This document shows, one piece after another, positions 44,097 through 54,504 of a DNA stretch of 64,000 nt. How positions within the stretch are numbered: position 1 is the first letter of the stretch; every line of letters starts with the position of its first letter. The notes beneath the pieces were generated by a model that did no database searches, had not been told where the DNA came from, and worked only from the letters and a program-made list of their open reading frames with translations. The stretch comes from Oegoconia quadripuncta (lineage: Eukaryota > Arthropoda > Insecta > Lepidoptera > Autostichidae). The DNA is taken from the NCBI GenBank assembly GCA_949316235.1, contig OX438741.1, positions 10,406,124 to 10,470,123 of the forward strand, in the 5' to 3' direction. Position numbers and translations under genes: made by a program.

Positions 44097-44360
44097 ACAA
44101 CAATGTTAATAGCGTTGTTGTGTTCCGGTTTTCAGAGATAAGATAGACAGTTTCCCAAATAAGATGGGGTTTCCGGGACAGTACGCTTCTACCAAATACC
44201 TCATCTTCACTTAACATCAGGTGTGATTGAGGTCAAATGGTAACCCGTAGTGCATAAAAAATAAATAAATATAAAAACCTTTTTTTTTAAAGAGCAACCT
44301 CTCGAGTTTCTTGCTTGTTCTTCTCAGGGGAAAATTGCCTTTTGAACAAGCAATAGCTTT
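44097..44360 (+). repeat. SINE A 3' half followed by a family C-like 3' end
   Basis: 44097-44262 is SINE A from CAACAATGTTAATAG to a GCATAAAAAATAA tail. 44280-44360 carries AGAGCAACCTCTCGAGTTTC, TTGCTTGTTCTTCTCAGGGG and GAACAAGCAATAGC. One element may have inserted in the tail of the other. Confidence 0.6.
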
Positions 44361-44710
44361 AAATCCCTTTGCCTGTCGGAATGGACAAATTTTACAAAAA
44401 AAAATGTTTCTGACAAACAGACAAGATAATTTTTATTATATCCACAGTGTATACAGTCAATAAATCATGTTTCCAATCCTTACTTGCGTAGATACCTTGC
44501 GCCACAAAGCCTACGCGTTATTTATGCTTGAAAAAGCAAAGCTCTTGAAACGACTCAGCGCCGGCTGCGCTGACTCAGCGGAATAGAAATCTTTCCAACC
44601 TACTCTTTAAGAACTAATTATGCTCCATTGTCGCTTCTCCGCATCGCTTAGGGTGTCATTTCCTACCGGTATGTGTTCAGAGAGTGATTTGGTTAGTGAC
44701 GGGCATTTTA

Positions 44711-44829
44711 ACGACCGATCGGTGTAGTGGACAGTGACCGTATCACGGATATTAATGGTTGCAGGTTCGAACCCCGCGAGGGGTAAACGTTTGTGTGATG
44801 AATAAGAACATATTCCCGAGTTATGCCTA
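44711..44829 (+). mobile_element. SINE B, 5' half
   Basis: ACGACCGATCGGTGTAGTGG, GCAGGTTCGAACCCCGCGAG and ATTCCCGAGTTATG, after which unrelated sequence follows. A second SINE B-like block (TTTCCGAGTCATGGATG) appears at about 44998, so a 170-base segment may have inserted or recombined here. Confidence 0.7.
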
Positions 44830-45136
44830 CGTAGCATGAGATTGTTTGCCGCTCGCGACTTAGGAGTGAGTGTGGGATAGTTGTATATGTCGTCCAAGCG
44901 AATGAGCAGGACAAATATTAACTCGGATGACATAAACGTTTATCGCGCCTGTCATACTCCGGGGGCTGGATGTTTTTCTTTGTATACGAACATTTATTTC
45001 CGAGTCATGGATGTTTATACCGGATGAGTTTATGCCAAAATTATGAGTTGTCAAAATACGGTGAATGGGCTGCCTGAACAGTTAACCCTACATTAGCGTA
45101 GGTATTAGAATCATAATTTGATTTTATCTCAATCGG
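44830..45136. other. Unassigned segment between SINE B halves
   Basis: Contains CCGCTCGCGACTTAGGAGTG and CCAAGCGAATGAGCAGGACA. No domain or second copy is seen in the window. Confidence 0.3.
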
Positions 45137-45255
45137 TTAATATAATAATAATATTTCGGACACTTACACCAACCATCTAGTCCCAAACTAAGCAAAGCTT
45201 GTATTATCTATATTAGATAACGGATAACCTACATAAATATTTATACTGGATGAGT
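45137..45255 (-). mobile_element. SINE B variant, 3' half
   Basis: TATTTCGGACACTTACACCA, ACCATCTAGTCCCAAACTAA, GCAAAGCTTGTATTATC. The same subfamily as 18817-19035 and 46145-46388. Confidence 0.65.
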
Positions 45256-45493
45256 TTTTCTACCGTAAGGAAAAAAATAGGGCTTATTATGTAAGTGAAA
45301 TAGAAAGTATTGGCAAAGGTCGTTTAATTTTATTTTCAAATCCATCATCGAATAAATCGTTAATTATGTCATTTAACGGTCGCGTTTGTAGCCTACTCCA
45401 CATAATTACATCATTAAATTAAATAAATAAAAAAAAAACTTGGAGAAAATATGAGTTTTTTATGTACCTAATACACTTCGGCATTGTTTGTTT

Positions 45494-45810
45494 AACCGCC
45501 TCCATGGCTCAATGTAAACAACATTGGGTTTACGAATCGGAGGTCGCGGGTTCGATCCCCAGCTATGTTTAAGTACTTGGTTTGGTTGGTGGTAGGACAT
45601 TTAAATGCCCGTCTGGATAGCTACCACCATCTTATCTAAATCTGCCGCCAAGCAACAATATTAATAGCATTATGTTGTGTTCCGTTTGTCACAGATAAGA
45701 GAGCCAGTCCCCCAAATAAGTTTGGGTTTCCGGGTCAGTACGCTTCCACCTTCGACCTCATTTTTACTTTACAGCAGGTTTCATACTTACCCGTTGTGCA
45801 TAAAAAAAAA
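45494..45810 (+). mobile_element. SINE A, full-length copy
   Basis: AACCGCCTCCATGGCTCAAT, CGGGTTCGATCCCCAGC with a 10-base deletion after the B box, GCCGCCAAGCAACAATATTA, CAGATAAGAGAGCCAGTCCC, A tail. Confidence 0.85.
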
Positions 45811-46144
45811 GGTCAATGTGTCTTTATCCAATATTCTTACACAACGCAATGGTAAGTAGGTATTAGAACGTCACCTTGCGATATGGAAAAATTTCACTAC
45901 ATTTCGCCTACTGGAACTACGGCTCATCCCTGAAAATTCCATTTGATCGCTCAGCGTTACTCAAACTTTGTATCGGTACCAACTAGGTTTGCGGGCAGGG
46001 TTAGGTACACATGTAAGAAACAGTGGTGCATTGACCGTTTAGGGTTTATAACTTTATCGCAATCCATATCGATAACGTTGACAATGAGAAAACTAGGTAG
46101 TTAAACATGTACCCCGTTAGGAATGGAACCCATGTCTGTAAACC

Positions 46145-46388
46145 TTATGTTAATAAATAATAATAAATATTTCGGACACTTACACCAATCATCTAGTCCC
46201 AAACTAAGCAAAGCTTGTACTATGGATACTAGATAACGGATAAACATACATAAATATTTATATAACATCCATGACTCGGGAATAAATGTTCGTATTCATC
46301 ACACAAACATTTACTTCTCGCGGGATTCGAACCCGCAACCGTTGGTTTCGCTCACAGGATCACTTGCCACTACACCAATCGGTCGTCA
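46145..46388 (-). mobile_element. SINE B variant, full-length copy
   Basis: AATAATAAATATTTCGGACA tail, CATCTAGTCCCAAACTAAGC, GGATACTAGATAACGG, GCGGGATTCGAACCCGCAAC (B box), CACTACACCAATCGGTCGTC (A-box end). Confidence 0.82.
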
Positions 46389-46399
46389 TGTTGTTTATA

Positions 46400-47005
46400 T
46401 TATTCCATGGCCGCGTATTTTTCCGGACTTTGTTGTACAAAGTCAATTATTAATCGAAGCGGGACAGCGTCGAAATAAAGAATGGCAGTTTTCTACACCT
46501 CTTCATCAGAGTAGTAGACGACGAAGGTTCCCGATCATGCCGAATATGTTCGAACGTGTAGTGTTACGAACGTGGCACCAACAATTTTAATATAAATCCT
46601 CCCATTGCAAATCCCAATAGGAGAGCCTTAATATGACCATCGAAAATAATAGAAAATGTGCATGTGAAAATATTGACGGAGATATACTCTTAAATATAGG
46701 TACCCGAGAAACGTTACCCTCCTTTCTGGGGCAGCCGGTTAAAAATAATTGTCTGACATGAAAATATTTAGCCGGAAAAGGGGTCCTAAAGCCAAATGTT
46801 TGGAAACCTCTGGCAGCTTATTGCCTGCCCGCCATTTGCATTCGCCGAGCGAGATATTGAGCACGAGACGGTGAAAGGTTGGTAAAAGATGAACATAGGA
46901 TCGTGAGCGAGTCTTTGTGATAGTAACATAGGTACTTGCCTGACACTCGACGTTATGTTGAGTGAAAATATATGTCTGTTTAATGTTCGAGGTCAAAATA
47001 TTGAC
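46400..47005. other. No gene recognised
   Basis: Frames at 46342-46590 and 46739-46996 have no identifiable motif. The first begins inside the SINE B copy. Confidence 0.3.
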
Positions 47006-47009
47006 CTTT

Positions 47010-47341
47010 GTTTTTTTTATGCACGATGGGTTCGTACTTCAATCACACCTGATGTTAAGTGAAGATGAGGTCGAAGGTGGAAGCGTACTGACCCGGAAAC
47101 CCCAACACATTTGGGGGAATGGCTATCTTATATGTCTGACAACCGGACCACAACAATGCTATTAACATTGCTGTTTGGCGGCAGATTTTGATAAGATGGT
47201 GGTAGCTAGCCAGGCGGACATTTTAAAATGCCCTACCACCAACCAAACCGAATACTTAAACATGTACCCCGCTGGGGATCGAACCCACGACCACCGAATC
47301 GTAAACCCAATGTTGTTTTACATTGAGCCACGGAGGCGGTT
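47010..47341 (-). mobile_element. SINE A, full-length reversed copy
   Basis: TTTTTTTTATGCACGATGGG, AATCACACCTGATGTTAAGT, AACAATGCTATTAACATTGC, GGGGATCGAACCCACGACCA, TTGAGCCACGGAGGCGGTT. It lies 55 bases from the plus-strand copy at 47395, head to head. Confidence 0.88.
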
Positions 47342-47394
47342 GACCTGTTAGATTATATTGTAATAAAAATACCGAAACAATTTATCTTAGTTTT

Positions 47395-47590
47395 AACCGC
47401 AGCCGTGGCCCAATTTAACTACATCAATTTTACAAAACGGAGGTTGCGGGTTCGATACCCAGCGGGGTACATGTTTAGTACACGGTTTTGTTCACCAACC
47501 AAAAATTTACATTTAAAAATGCCATGTCACCACATGGCATTTTCTAATGCCCGCCTGGCCAGCTACCACCATCTTATTTAAATCTGCTGC
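47395..47590 (+). mobile_element. SINE A 5' half containing a foldback
   Basis: AACCGCAGCCGTGGCCCAAT, GCGGGTTCGATACCCAGCGG, then an 11-base stem at 47517-47527 and 47532-47542 (AAATGCCATGT / ACATGGCATTT, loop CACC). In other copies only one GGCATTTTAAATG arm is present. It ends near ATCTGCTGCCGATGG. Confidence 0.7.
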
Positions 47591-47939
47591 CGATGGAACA
47601 TAATTTAATTCTCTATTGTTTTTAGCAGTCGGGTTAAACGAGGTTTTCTTTTGCATTTTTAAAGCTATAATTTGTAAAGGGAGGAGAGGAAATAATTTTT
47701 TCCTTCTGTACACCCAATTTTTGGGGTCTAAGGTAGCGAGAAATCATTTCACATTCATTAGTGACGTTCAGCTGTGCCGCTGTAGGTCAGTTAGCAACAC
47801 AAGTTGGAGAGTTTCAATATGTCAAAACTACCTGAACTTTTGAAATAAATGATTTGAGCACAAATCTTGATCTTAGAAGTAGTGAATATAACGAACTATA
47901 CGTGCAACGGTATTTGAGCCTTAAATTCTTTCCCGATAT

Positions 47940-48175
47940 ACAAGGTGAAATTTAATTTGTGACTCCACTTTTGATTATGAAAAACTTTCCAATACCCGAA
48001 TTCAGTCAAAAATTATTGGACTTCCATACCAAAAGTGGTCTCAGAATTGTTTACTTTGTATGGGTAGTCGAAAATTTTTTGATCGAATTCGACTATGGTT
48101 CCTTGGGGAAAAATATTCGTAATCAAGAGTAGCGCGTGACCAGTTAACGGGAATTTTACTTTATTCACCCTGCAT
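47940..48175. mobile_element. Family D MITE, near-complete copy
   Basis: ACAAGGTGAAATTTAATTTG end, CAAAAATTATTGGACTTCCA, CTCAGAATTGTTTACTTTGT, ATCGAATTCGACTATGG and GGGAATTTTACTTTATTCAC end. The arms are mutually inverted around TTGGACTTCCATACCAAAAG. Confidence 0.65.
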
Positions 48176-48179
48176 ATTT

Positions 48180-49245
48180 ATGAAGACAAACGATCTAGCC
48201 AAAAAAACAGAAGACAATATATATAACATATCAAAAATCCTTTCGTCACAACAGACCAAGCTGATAGTTTTGAACACAGCCAAAATATTAGTATTTCATC
48301 CTGTTTTTTTGAGAGTAATATGCGCAGGGAGGCTTTGAAGAAGTCTAGCGGGACGATGAGTGTCTTAACCGTATGGTCGTATTGCCCATTTATGTAGAAC
48401 TCGTGAATCAGTTGCACGAGTGGATAACGAGGAAGCGACTAAGTCCCACTCCATATGGGGGCGATCACCCCTTGGAAGGGTGACCACTAGTGGCATTTCA
48501 ATACGAGTGCTTTTGTGCTTCGGAGGCCATATTAAATAGTTAGTTCCGGTCTACACGGGCGGCTTAAAAAAGCAGTGACTGTCAAGTCACTGGTGTATTT
48601 TAATCCATACCTTATCCCAGTGAGATGAGGGTGTAAGACTGAAGATGATGACGCAGAACAAAAGTTACTTGAAAATGGACAATTTTTTTTACGTTTCATT
48701 AATTTCGCTCTGGAGCAACAAAAATATTGTTCAATTTCGTGGAAATCATTATCGAGATGGACGAAGGCCGCAAGCTCTCTCATTTGCATATTGTTTACCT
48801 ATTCGAACGGAAAATATTGTAGGGACTCGTAGGTATGTTGGTAGTTATGTAACAAATGTCTGTTTTTTTTTTTTATTTTTTGACTAAGGTCTACGGCTCA
48901 GGTAGGCCGATAGGCCTTTCACAGTGTCGCCGAACAGAAGGGCAAGCGCAGGGCACACTGCCTGCGACACGGCTACAGTTGTCTTTGATTTCATATTAAT
49001 AAGGAAGATTATGTAAGTATTAACGATTGCATAGCGTGATTGAATATTCAGTCAATATTAGGCCGATGGGATGGAACCACCAATTCATTTGAGGGCTGGC
49101 TATCTAATCTCTAACACTTTCAAGCACACGATAGCTGCCAATTCTACTCTGCAGAAATAGTCATATTCTCTGTCTCTTGTATAAAATTCTCTTTAATCCT
49201 TCTTCTCCAAATTACTTGCGTGAGCGATATCATTTTATGTGTTCC
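48180..49245. other. No gene recognised
   Basis: A GC-richer segment at 48430-48560 (CCATATGGGGGCGATCACCC) and another at 48880-48990 (CACAGTGTCGCCGAACAGAA) look like old transposon pieces. I cannot assign them, and no conserved frame was seen. Confidence 0.3.
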
Positions 49246-49249
49246 ACTT

Positions 49250-49825
49250 CTAAACCCTCTCGATCTCACATGGCTTCTCTTCTGCGCTTTTCCTTCTACT
49301 CCGTTTTCAGACTTCTATAACTATTATTTCTCCATATATGCAGTTAGACTGTACGTGATAGTCAGACGTTACCCATTTTCAAATCGCGACTGAAGGAACA
49401 TTACCTTAAACTATCTCAAAAAATGTTTTAATCATATGTTATTTATGTAAATATGTATAAGTATGTATCATATTTATTTATACGTATTGTATTTATTTAT
49501 ACTTTATATTTTATATATTATTATATTTATTTCAATTATAACAACAACATGTATAAGTATTATAGGTTTGTTGTCGACATTTGTGTTATTTTCTTTTATT
49601 TATCAGTTGTATGTTTATTTATAACTTTGCTAAGCTTCTGTTTGTGTAAGAATACTTTCTGTCTACTTTTAAGTTACTTAATCCTCGATTGTCTCCTTAC
49701 TAAGGTTTGATGGAAGAGATCTCTTATAGAGATAAGCTCGCCTTTTGTATATTTTGAATATCGTCCTGGATATTTTGTGTTTCTTTTATATGTATACTTA
49801 CATGAAATGTGTTAAACAAATAAAT
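49250..49825 (+). repeat. LINE 3' untranslated end
   Basis: A long AT-rich stretch, then TGGAAGAGATCTCTTATAGA, GATAAGCTCGCCTTTTGTAT and TTAAACAAATAAATAAAATT. The GGAAGAGAT...GATAAG...GCCTTTTGTA block matches the insert at 30195-30359 on the other strand. Confidence 0.5.
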
Positions 49826-49829
49826 AAAA

Positions 49830-49987
49830 TTGCTGCTCGGTAGCAGACTTAGTTAAATATAGTGTAGGCCAGGCGGAAGTTTAAAAATGCCCTATTACTA
49901 ACTAAACCGAGTTACTAAACTTGTACCGCGCTGGGAATCGCACCCACGACTTTCTTTTGTAAACCACGTTTAAACGGAGGAGGTTAA
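49830..49987 (-). mobile_element. SINE A, diverged 5' half
   Basis: TGCTCGGTAGCAGACTTAG, GCCCTATTACTAACTAAACC, GGGAATCGCACCCACGAC, and AACGGAGGAGGTTA. One of the oldest-looking copies. Confidence 0.6.
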
Positions 49988-50013
49988 AAAGCCTAATACA
50001 GGGTGAATTTGGA

Positions 50014-50110
50014 TTCGTGTAATTCCGATTAACTGGTGACGTCACTCTTGATTACGAACAACTTTCCCAAGGAACCATAGTCGAATTCGATCAAAAAATT
50101 TTCGATTAAT
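50014..50110 (+). repeat. Family D MITE fragment
   Basis: CAGGGTGAATTTGGATTCGT, GTAATTCCGATTAACTGGTG, GATTACGAACAACTTTCCC, ATAGTCGAATTCGATC. Confidence 0.6.
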
Positions 50111-50149
50111 ATTTAGGTCAGGTCAAATATTAAGACAGACAAACATTCG

Positions 50150-50260
50150 GTAAACAGGTCTATCTCTTCAATTTAAGAGCTATGTTCTTGTCGGTGGAGT
50201 CCTTTCCACACTTCTCTAAATTCCGCCTTTTCTTTGACTTCCTGATATGATACGGCACTT
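50150..50260. repeat. Repeat L, shared with 56850-56960
   Basis: AGAGCTATGTTCTTGTCGGT, GGAGTCCTTTCCACACTTCT and CCGCCTTTTC reappear at 56850-56960 with a few changes. Class unknown. Confidence 0.5.
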
Positions 50261-50287
50261 ACTTTTTCTTTTACTTTACAGGTCTAT

Positions 50288-50664
50288 ACAGGGTGAAAGT
50301 TTAATACGTGTACCTCCTGTTTACGGTGACTCCACTCTTGATTACGAAAAACTTTTCAAAATGAACCATAACCTAATTCGAAAAAAAAATCTCGATTACC
50401 CATACAACGTAAACCATTTTAAAACCTAAAGTCCGACAACTTTCGATGGAATTCGGCTATAGTTCGTTGTTGGTGGGAATGGAGTCCCCAGTCGAAAATT
50501 GTTAGAGTTCCAAACTAAAGCTGGTTTCAGAATGGTTTACTTAATAATGTGTAATCGGAATTTTTCTGCTCGAATTCGACTGTGGTTGCTCGGGGAAAGT
50601 TGTTCGTAACCAAGAGTGGCGTCACTAGTTAATTGGAATTACACGAATTCAAATTCGCCCTGTA
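50288..50664. mobile_element. Family D MITE, complete copy
   Basis: It starts CAGGGTGAAAGTTTAATACG and ends AATTCAAATTCGCCCTG, flanked by TATA on both sides. The 377-base body is a long imperfect inverted repeat centred on CCAGTCGAAAATTG, with GTAAACCATTTTAAAACC on one arm and GGTTTCAGAATGGTTTAC on the other. No coding capacity. Confidence 0.75.
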
Positions 50665-50674
50665 TATAGGTATG

Positions 50675-50850
50675 TTTTTGGTGTAAAGTCTCATAGTCCC
50701 CTTTTACGAAACTCATGGGAAGGTGAACTTGAAGGTGAACTCATGGGAGATTGTATCAAGCTTGAAACCTTTAGTGTTTGGAGGATTCAAACGCTTATGT
50801 TTGGGATATCTCTGACCACTCCATTTGGGATAAAAGTCGTGACTTTATTA
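50675..50850 (-). repeat. Repeat G fragment
   Basis: TTTTTGGTGTAAAGTC, CGAAACTCATGGGAAG, GATATCTCTGACCACTCCAT, TTGGGATAAAAGTCGTGACT. Rearranged relative to the other copies. Confidence 0.45.
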
Positions 50851-50864
50851 GGTATCCTTCTGTT

Positions 50865-51187
50865 TGGCAAAATATTTTTCGTCTAATTTTACTGCCCAAA
50901 AAACTTATCGCACTAGTTTCATTGCCCAAAAGAATCTTTAGCAATTTATATTTCGTATTTGAATCACTTGGTCAAATATTAATTTGGCAACTTTTTACTT
51001 GCTCAAGTTTTATTAAGTCAAATATACATTAAGCAAATGCTTTATTTTGTAAAAAATTATATTCCAAAACTAAGTTCGTTCAAATTTGTATTTTAATGTG
51101 GGTGATAAATTGTAAAAATATGAAAAGTCTGAAATTAATTTCATATAGGTTAAGTAGGCTAGACTGCTAGAAAAGTGGGTTATGTTA
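50865..51187. repeat. Array of TTGGCAA/TTGCCCAA-type motifs, left part
   Basis: TTTGGCAAAATA, TGCCCAAAAAAC, TTGCCCAAAAGA, CTTGGTCAAATA, TTTGGCAACTTT, TTGCTCAAG and TTAAGCAAATG follow at about 20-base spacing and in both orientations. The pattern resumes at 51610-51800, after the GC-rich insertion. Confidence 0.6.
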
Positions 51188-51205
51188 GGTTAGAACTGTG
51201 ACCCC

Positions 51206-51529
51206 TACCTAGCGAGGCTGGGTGGTGTTCCCACGCGCCTTCTTGAGGTGGCTGGACCAGGAGATTCCTCCCTGCTCCAGCCTATAGGAGGCCGCCGCCG
51301 TTGCCCTGGCGGCGGGCGCCGCGCTGGCGTGGCTGCGGACGATTACCGAGGGGTACCCGTGGCCACGCCGTTTCGGTGCGCGCGGAGGAAAACCGGGGGG
51401 TTTTTAGTGGGTAGGACCGCTCCCGTCTGGAGCGGTGAGTCCCACATATCCTCGCCGCTGACCCCCGTCAGCGGCGGGTCGAACGCGTAAATGTGTTTAT
51501 CCCCCGTCAAAAAAAAAAAAAAAAAAAAA
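51206..51529 (+). mobile_element. GC-rich poly(A) retroposon with 18-bp duplication
   Basis: The direct repeat GGTTAGAACTGTGACCCC lies at 51188-51205 and 51530-51547. The 324-base insert is strongly GC-rich against an AT-rich background and ends in about 20 A. Conserved-looking blocks are GGGGGGTTTTTAGTGGGTAG, GAGTCCCACATATCCTCGCC and TCAGCGGCGGG. It resembles the 3' end of R1-clade LINEs or SINEs derived from them (from memory, moderate). An 80-codon frame across it is not supported as a gene. The perfect duplication and long tail argue for recent insertion. Confidence 0.85.
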
Positions 51530-51547
51530 GGTTAGAACTGTGACCCC

Positions 51548-51800
51548 AACAGACCGCGAGCTGAGCGAGCGAAGCGAGCGTGCCGCGGCAGCGCCCGGCG
51601 AAGCGCCGGAATTGATTATTTGACTACATAATACTTGGTAAAATGAAACATTGCCATGTAATTATTTGTTAAACAATAAATTGCCGAAAATAGTATTGCT
51701 AACTGTAAAATTGCGAAAAGTTGTTTTGCCAAATGAAAATTTGGTAAACATACTTTGGCATGTGATACTTTGGGAAACGTTTTTTGCCCAAAAATTAGTA
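51548..51800. repeat. GC-rich flank and right part of the TTGGCAA motif array
   Basis: 51555-51615 is GC-rich (GAGCGAGCGAAGCGAGCGTG, GCGCCCGGCGAAGCGCCGG). 51620-51800 repeats TTGGTAAAAT, TTGCCATG, TTGCCGAAAA, TTTTGCCAAATG, TTTGGTAAAC, TTTGGCATG and TTTTTTGCCCAAAAA. Confidence 0.5.
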
Positions 51801-51809
51801 ATCCCTTTA

Positions 51810-52470
51810 TGTATTATGTCAATGTTGCTAGTTGCAGAAACTTTGGGATCATCCTATATTAGGAATATAGAAAAGTGACACGTCTCTGCTGCTTCATCTT
51901 ATCAGGACTAAGTAAAGACATGTGATAGTGTTTACTTTGCCTTACGCGGCCACACTGACATGTTAGCTCTTCCTACACTCCTTGCCCCACACAGCGGCGA
52001 TTATAATTTGACTGTTAACTATTTTGAAGTTGAAAATCGTGCCAACGATATGTCGCTACATACTTTTATATATTCTGTGGTCGAAAGCAGTCCGTTAATA
52101 TATCCCGATTTTGAATTTCGAGATTCAGTATTACAATTTTATAATTTCAAGACGACTTGTTTGAAAGGAAGAAAGAAGAAAGAAAGTTATTTATTTTGAT
52201 AACATTAATAGTAAAAGTTAGTAGAAATGGTGGTAACTAAACACAGGAACATTGATTATCAAAAAAGGTTACTCAGCACAAGCCACAGTAGCGGTCGCTC
52301 TTGCAGCGCTGATCTTCCGTGACACCTGCAGTGTGTGAAACCGCAGCTAAGCAATGCCGCAAATATGTATGTATAAAATAGAAATATTAAATAGTTGGTA
52401 GTAAGCCTAAAACTATAAGACCATAATAAAATAAAAGTTAAAATAAAATAAAGGTGTAGTGGCACAGAAT
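51810..52470. other. No gene recognised
   Basis: A 79-codon frame at 51960-52199 contains no domain I know. It ends at GAAAGAAGAAAGAAAG, which looks like a retroposon tail. The stretch 52250-52350 may be an old repeat on the minus strand. Confidence 0.3.
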
Positions 52471-52477
52471 TAATATA

Positions 52478-52745
52478 GTATGGTAGTGGTTAGAAACTCT
52501 TACTGCTGTACCAAAAGGTGGTGGGCTCGAATCCCGCAAGGGGTTTATGTTTGTATGTTAGTACAAACATTTGTTCCCGAGTTATGGATGTATTTCATTT
52601 AAATATCTATTTATTTACAAAAAAATGTATTTGTGTATGGTTGGGCATGATGGTTGATAAAACCATCTGGTATCAATAATACAAGAGTAGTTGCTTAGTG
52701 TGGAACTAGATGGTTTGTGACTTTGCAAAAATATTCATTTATTAA
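52478..52745 (+). mobile_element. SINE B, full-length copy
   Basis: TAGTGGTTAGAAACTCTTAC (A-box region), GGGCTCGAATCCCGCAAGGG (B box with one change), CCCGAGTTATGGATG, AACCATCTGGTATCAATAAT, TGTGGAACTAGATGG. A small duplication around ATGGTTG at 52650. Confidence 0.8.
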
Positions 52746-52944
52746 GAGTGCGATAGCGGAATTTTCAAATCATTTCAGCTTAAATTTATGAATATTCATT
52801 ATAACATAAGTATTTTAATTTAGGTAGACATAATAATTCTGTAAATTTTATAAAGTACAATAAACAAACAAAGTATTAATATTGATGGAAAATATATCTA
52901 TTTACTAGCTTTAACCCCCGGTTGTGTTTGTTAAGTTACTATTC

Positions 52945-53050
52945 ATCATCATCATATCAGTCACCGGCCGTCTGATAGGTGTCCAAAAGGATCAACGGAC
53001 TTCCCAAATTGGGAGACCGCGTCTTAACCGCTGAGTCACAGGCGCCTTTT
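52945..53050 (-). mobile_element. Putative tRNA-headed SINE J
   Basis: On the minus strand it reads CGCCTGTGACTCAGCGGTTA, AGACGCGGTCTCCC and GGAAGTCCGTTGATCC, and ends in a GATGATGATGA tail. The TGACTCAGCGGTTAAGACGC start is A-box-like. A second member is at 60505-60665. Confidence 0.5.
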
Positions 53051-54250
53051 TGCTCCTATTGATAGTCAAATCCGTTTCAAATTCAAAAATAGATTTGGCG
53101 CCCTTATTCGATCTCCTATGAAATGCCTAGCATCGGCTCCATAACTAGTTATGGAGTCAATTTGGTTGTAATTAATATATTTTACTATCTCACATACCAC
53201 AGCGTTTTACCAATTGACATAATGTAAGTACAGTTGGCAACACAGTTAAGTTAAATAGGACCTTGAACTTGTCTCATCAAAAATTGTAATTCAAGTTTTA
53301 TTTATATAAAATAAAAATAATTTATTGACCAGCCAAAAAAGCTTACACTATTGAAATTTATCTATTACATGACGACATGATAGGGTAAAAATAGGATAAA
53401 GGAAAATATAACAAAATTCAACCAAGACCCTCCAAGCAATAGGTATCATAAAAATTAAGCCTGCTACCTTAATTGTGTTGCCGACTGTACGCACGTCCGA
53501 TGCGCTCGGTCAAACGTAACACTCGCACCGTCGCACCTACTAATGTGCCTTAGTTTTAAACCAAACGGTGTGGAGTGAATGATTAGTCGCGTTGTTGTGG
53601 GGGAAGCGACTTATAGATATGCGTAATACCAAAACCCGAGCCGTGTAATATTGTGCATACTATGTGATGAGGCTTGATCAGGGTGGTGGAATCAATCCGG
53701 TGAATAAATGAGGATACTGTGATTTGCTGGACTACTATATATTCGAAATGATTTTAAATTAAAACAATGGAAGTGCACACGACAATCGCGCGCGAGCGTA
53801 AAGAGCGTAAAGTGCCGTCTCGGCTATAGCGAGCGGCGGGCGAGGCGTTAACACTGTGTGAGGAAGAATATCAGACAGATTCCTTTAGATTAGAACTGAA
53901 ATGTTGTACAAGGTATGTTGTACAAGGTGTAAGGAGATGTTATACAAGGTACTCACCTGATGATACGCGAAGATCAGGTCGAAAGTAGATGCGTGTTCCT
54001 CACCCAGTTACACAATTTACTGAGGAGACTATTTTATTTCATAACTTCACTTTACATTAGAATCACATACCTATATCAAAAGCAGAGAAGTCCACTATTG
54101 GAAGTAAACCTTCGCTTCTCATGGGAGGATTTGCCCTAATCATCAGGTGGCGATGTGAGGCGAACGATTTTTACTGTCAGTAATTTTAAAGTTCCTCATT
54201 TTTTACACATGGATAAAGTATCAGTGACAGAATAAAAATGTTTTCTAACA
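53051..54250. other. No gene recognised; one shared repeat block
   Basis: 53400-53500 (CAACCAAGACCCTCCAAGCA, TTAATTGTGTTGCCGACTGT) matches 36044-36110, immediately behind a SINE A copy. The remainder, including the GC-richer 53480-53860, shows no conserved frame. Confidence 0.35.
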
Positions 54251-54254
54251 AATC

Positions 54255-54410
54255 GATTGGTGACCGATTTTTCTAGGAGAAAAATGGAACGTAGATTTGC
54301 AATATTTGATCGCACACGTCCTACAAAAAGTCGGTCACAATATCGGTGATAAAAGTATTGACGAAAAAATCGACCCTACAAAAAATCTGTCGTGGGCGGG
54401 CAACTAAAGT
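54255..54410. mobile_element. GC-ended MITE M, decayed copy
   Basis: GGAGAAAAATGGAACGTAGA, CACACGTCCTACAAAAAGTC, GGTCACAATATCGGTG and the right end CTGTCGTGGGCGGGCA. Homologous to 55437-55590; the left end is worn. Confidence 0.6.
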
Positions 54411-54504
54411 GTAGGTAATTATTTAATTTTCGCCTGCGTTGAATTACTCACTTTATCGGCATAAAAAATATCCTATGTCTTAATTCAGGATATATTCCAC
54501 CTAT

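Noticed and set aside
51248..51490. 80-codon frame with arginine- and glycine-rich sequence
   Set aside because: It lies wholly inside a GC-rich retroposon with target-site duplication; GC-rich sequence is open by chance. It might still be the end of a LINE protein.
51960..52199. 79-codon frame
   Set aside because: No motif, and it runs into a GAAAGAAGAAAG tract that looks like a retroposon tail.
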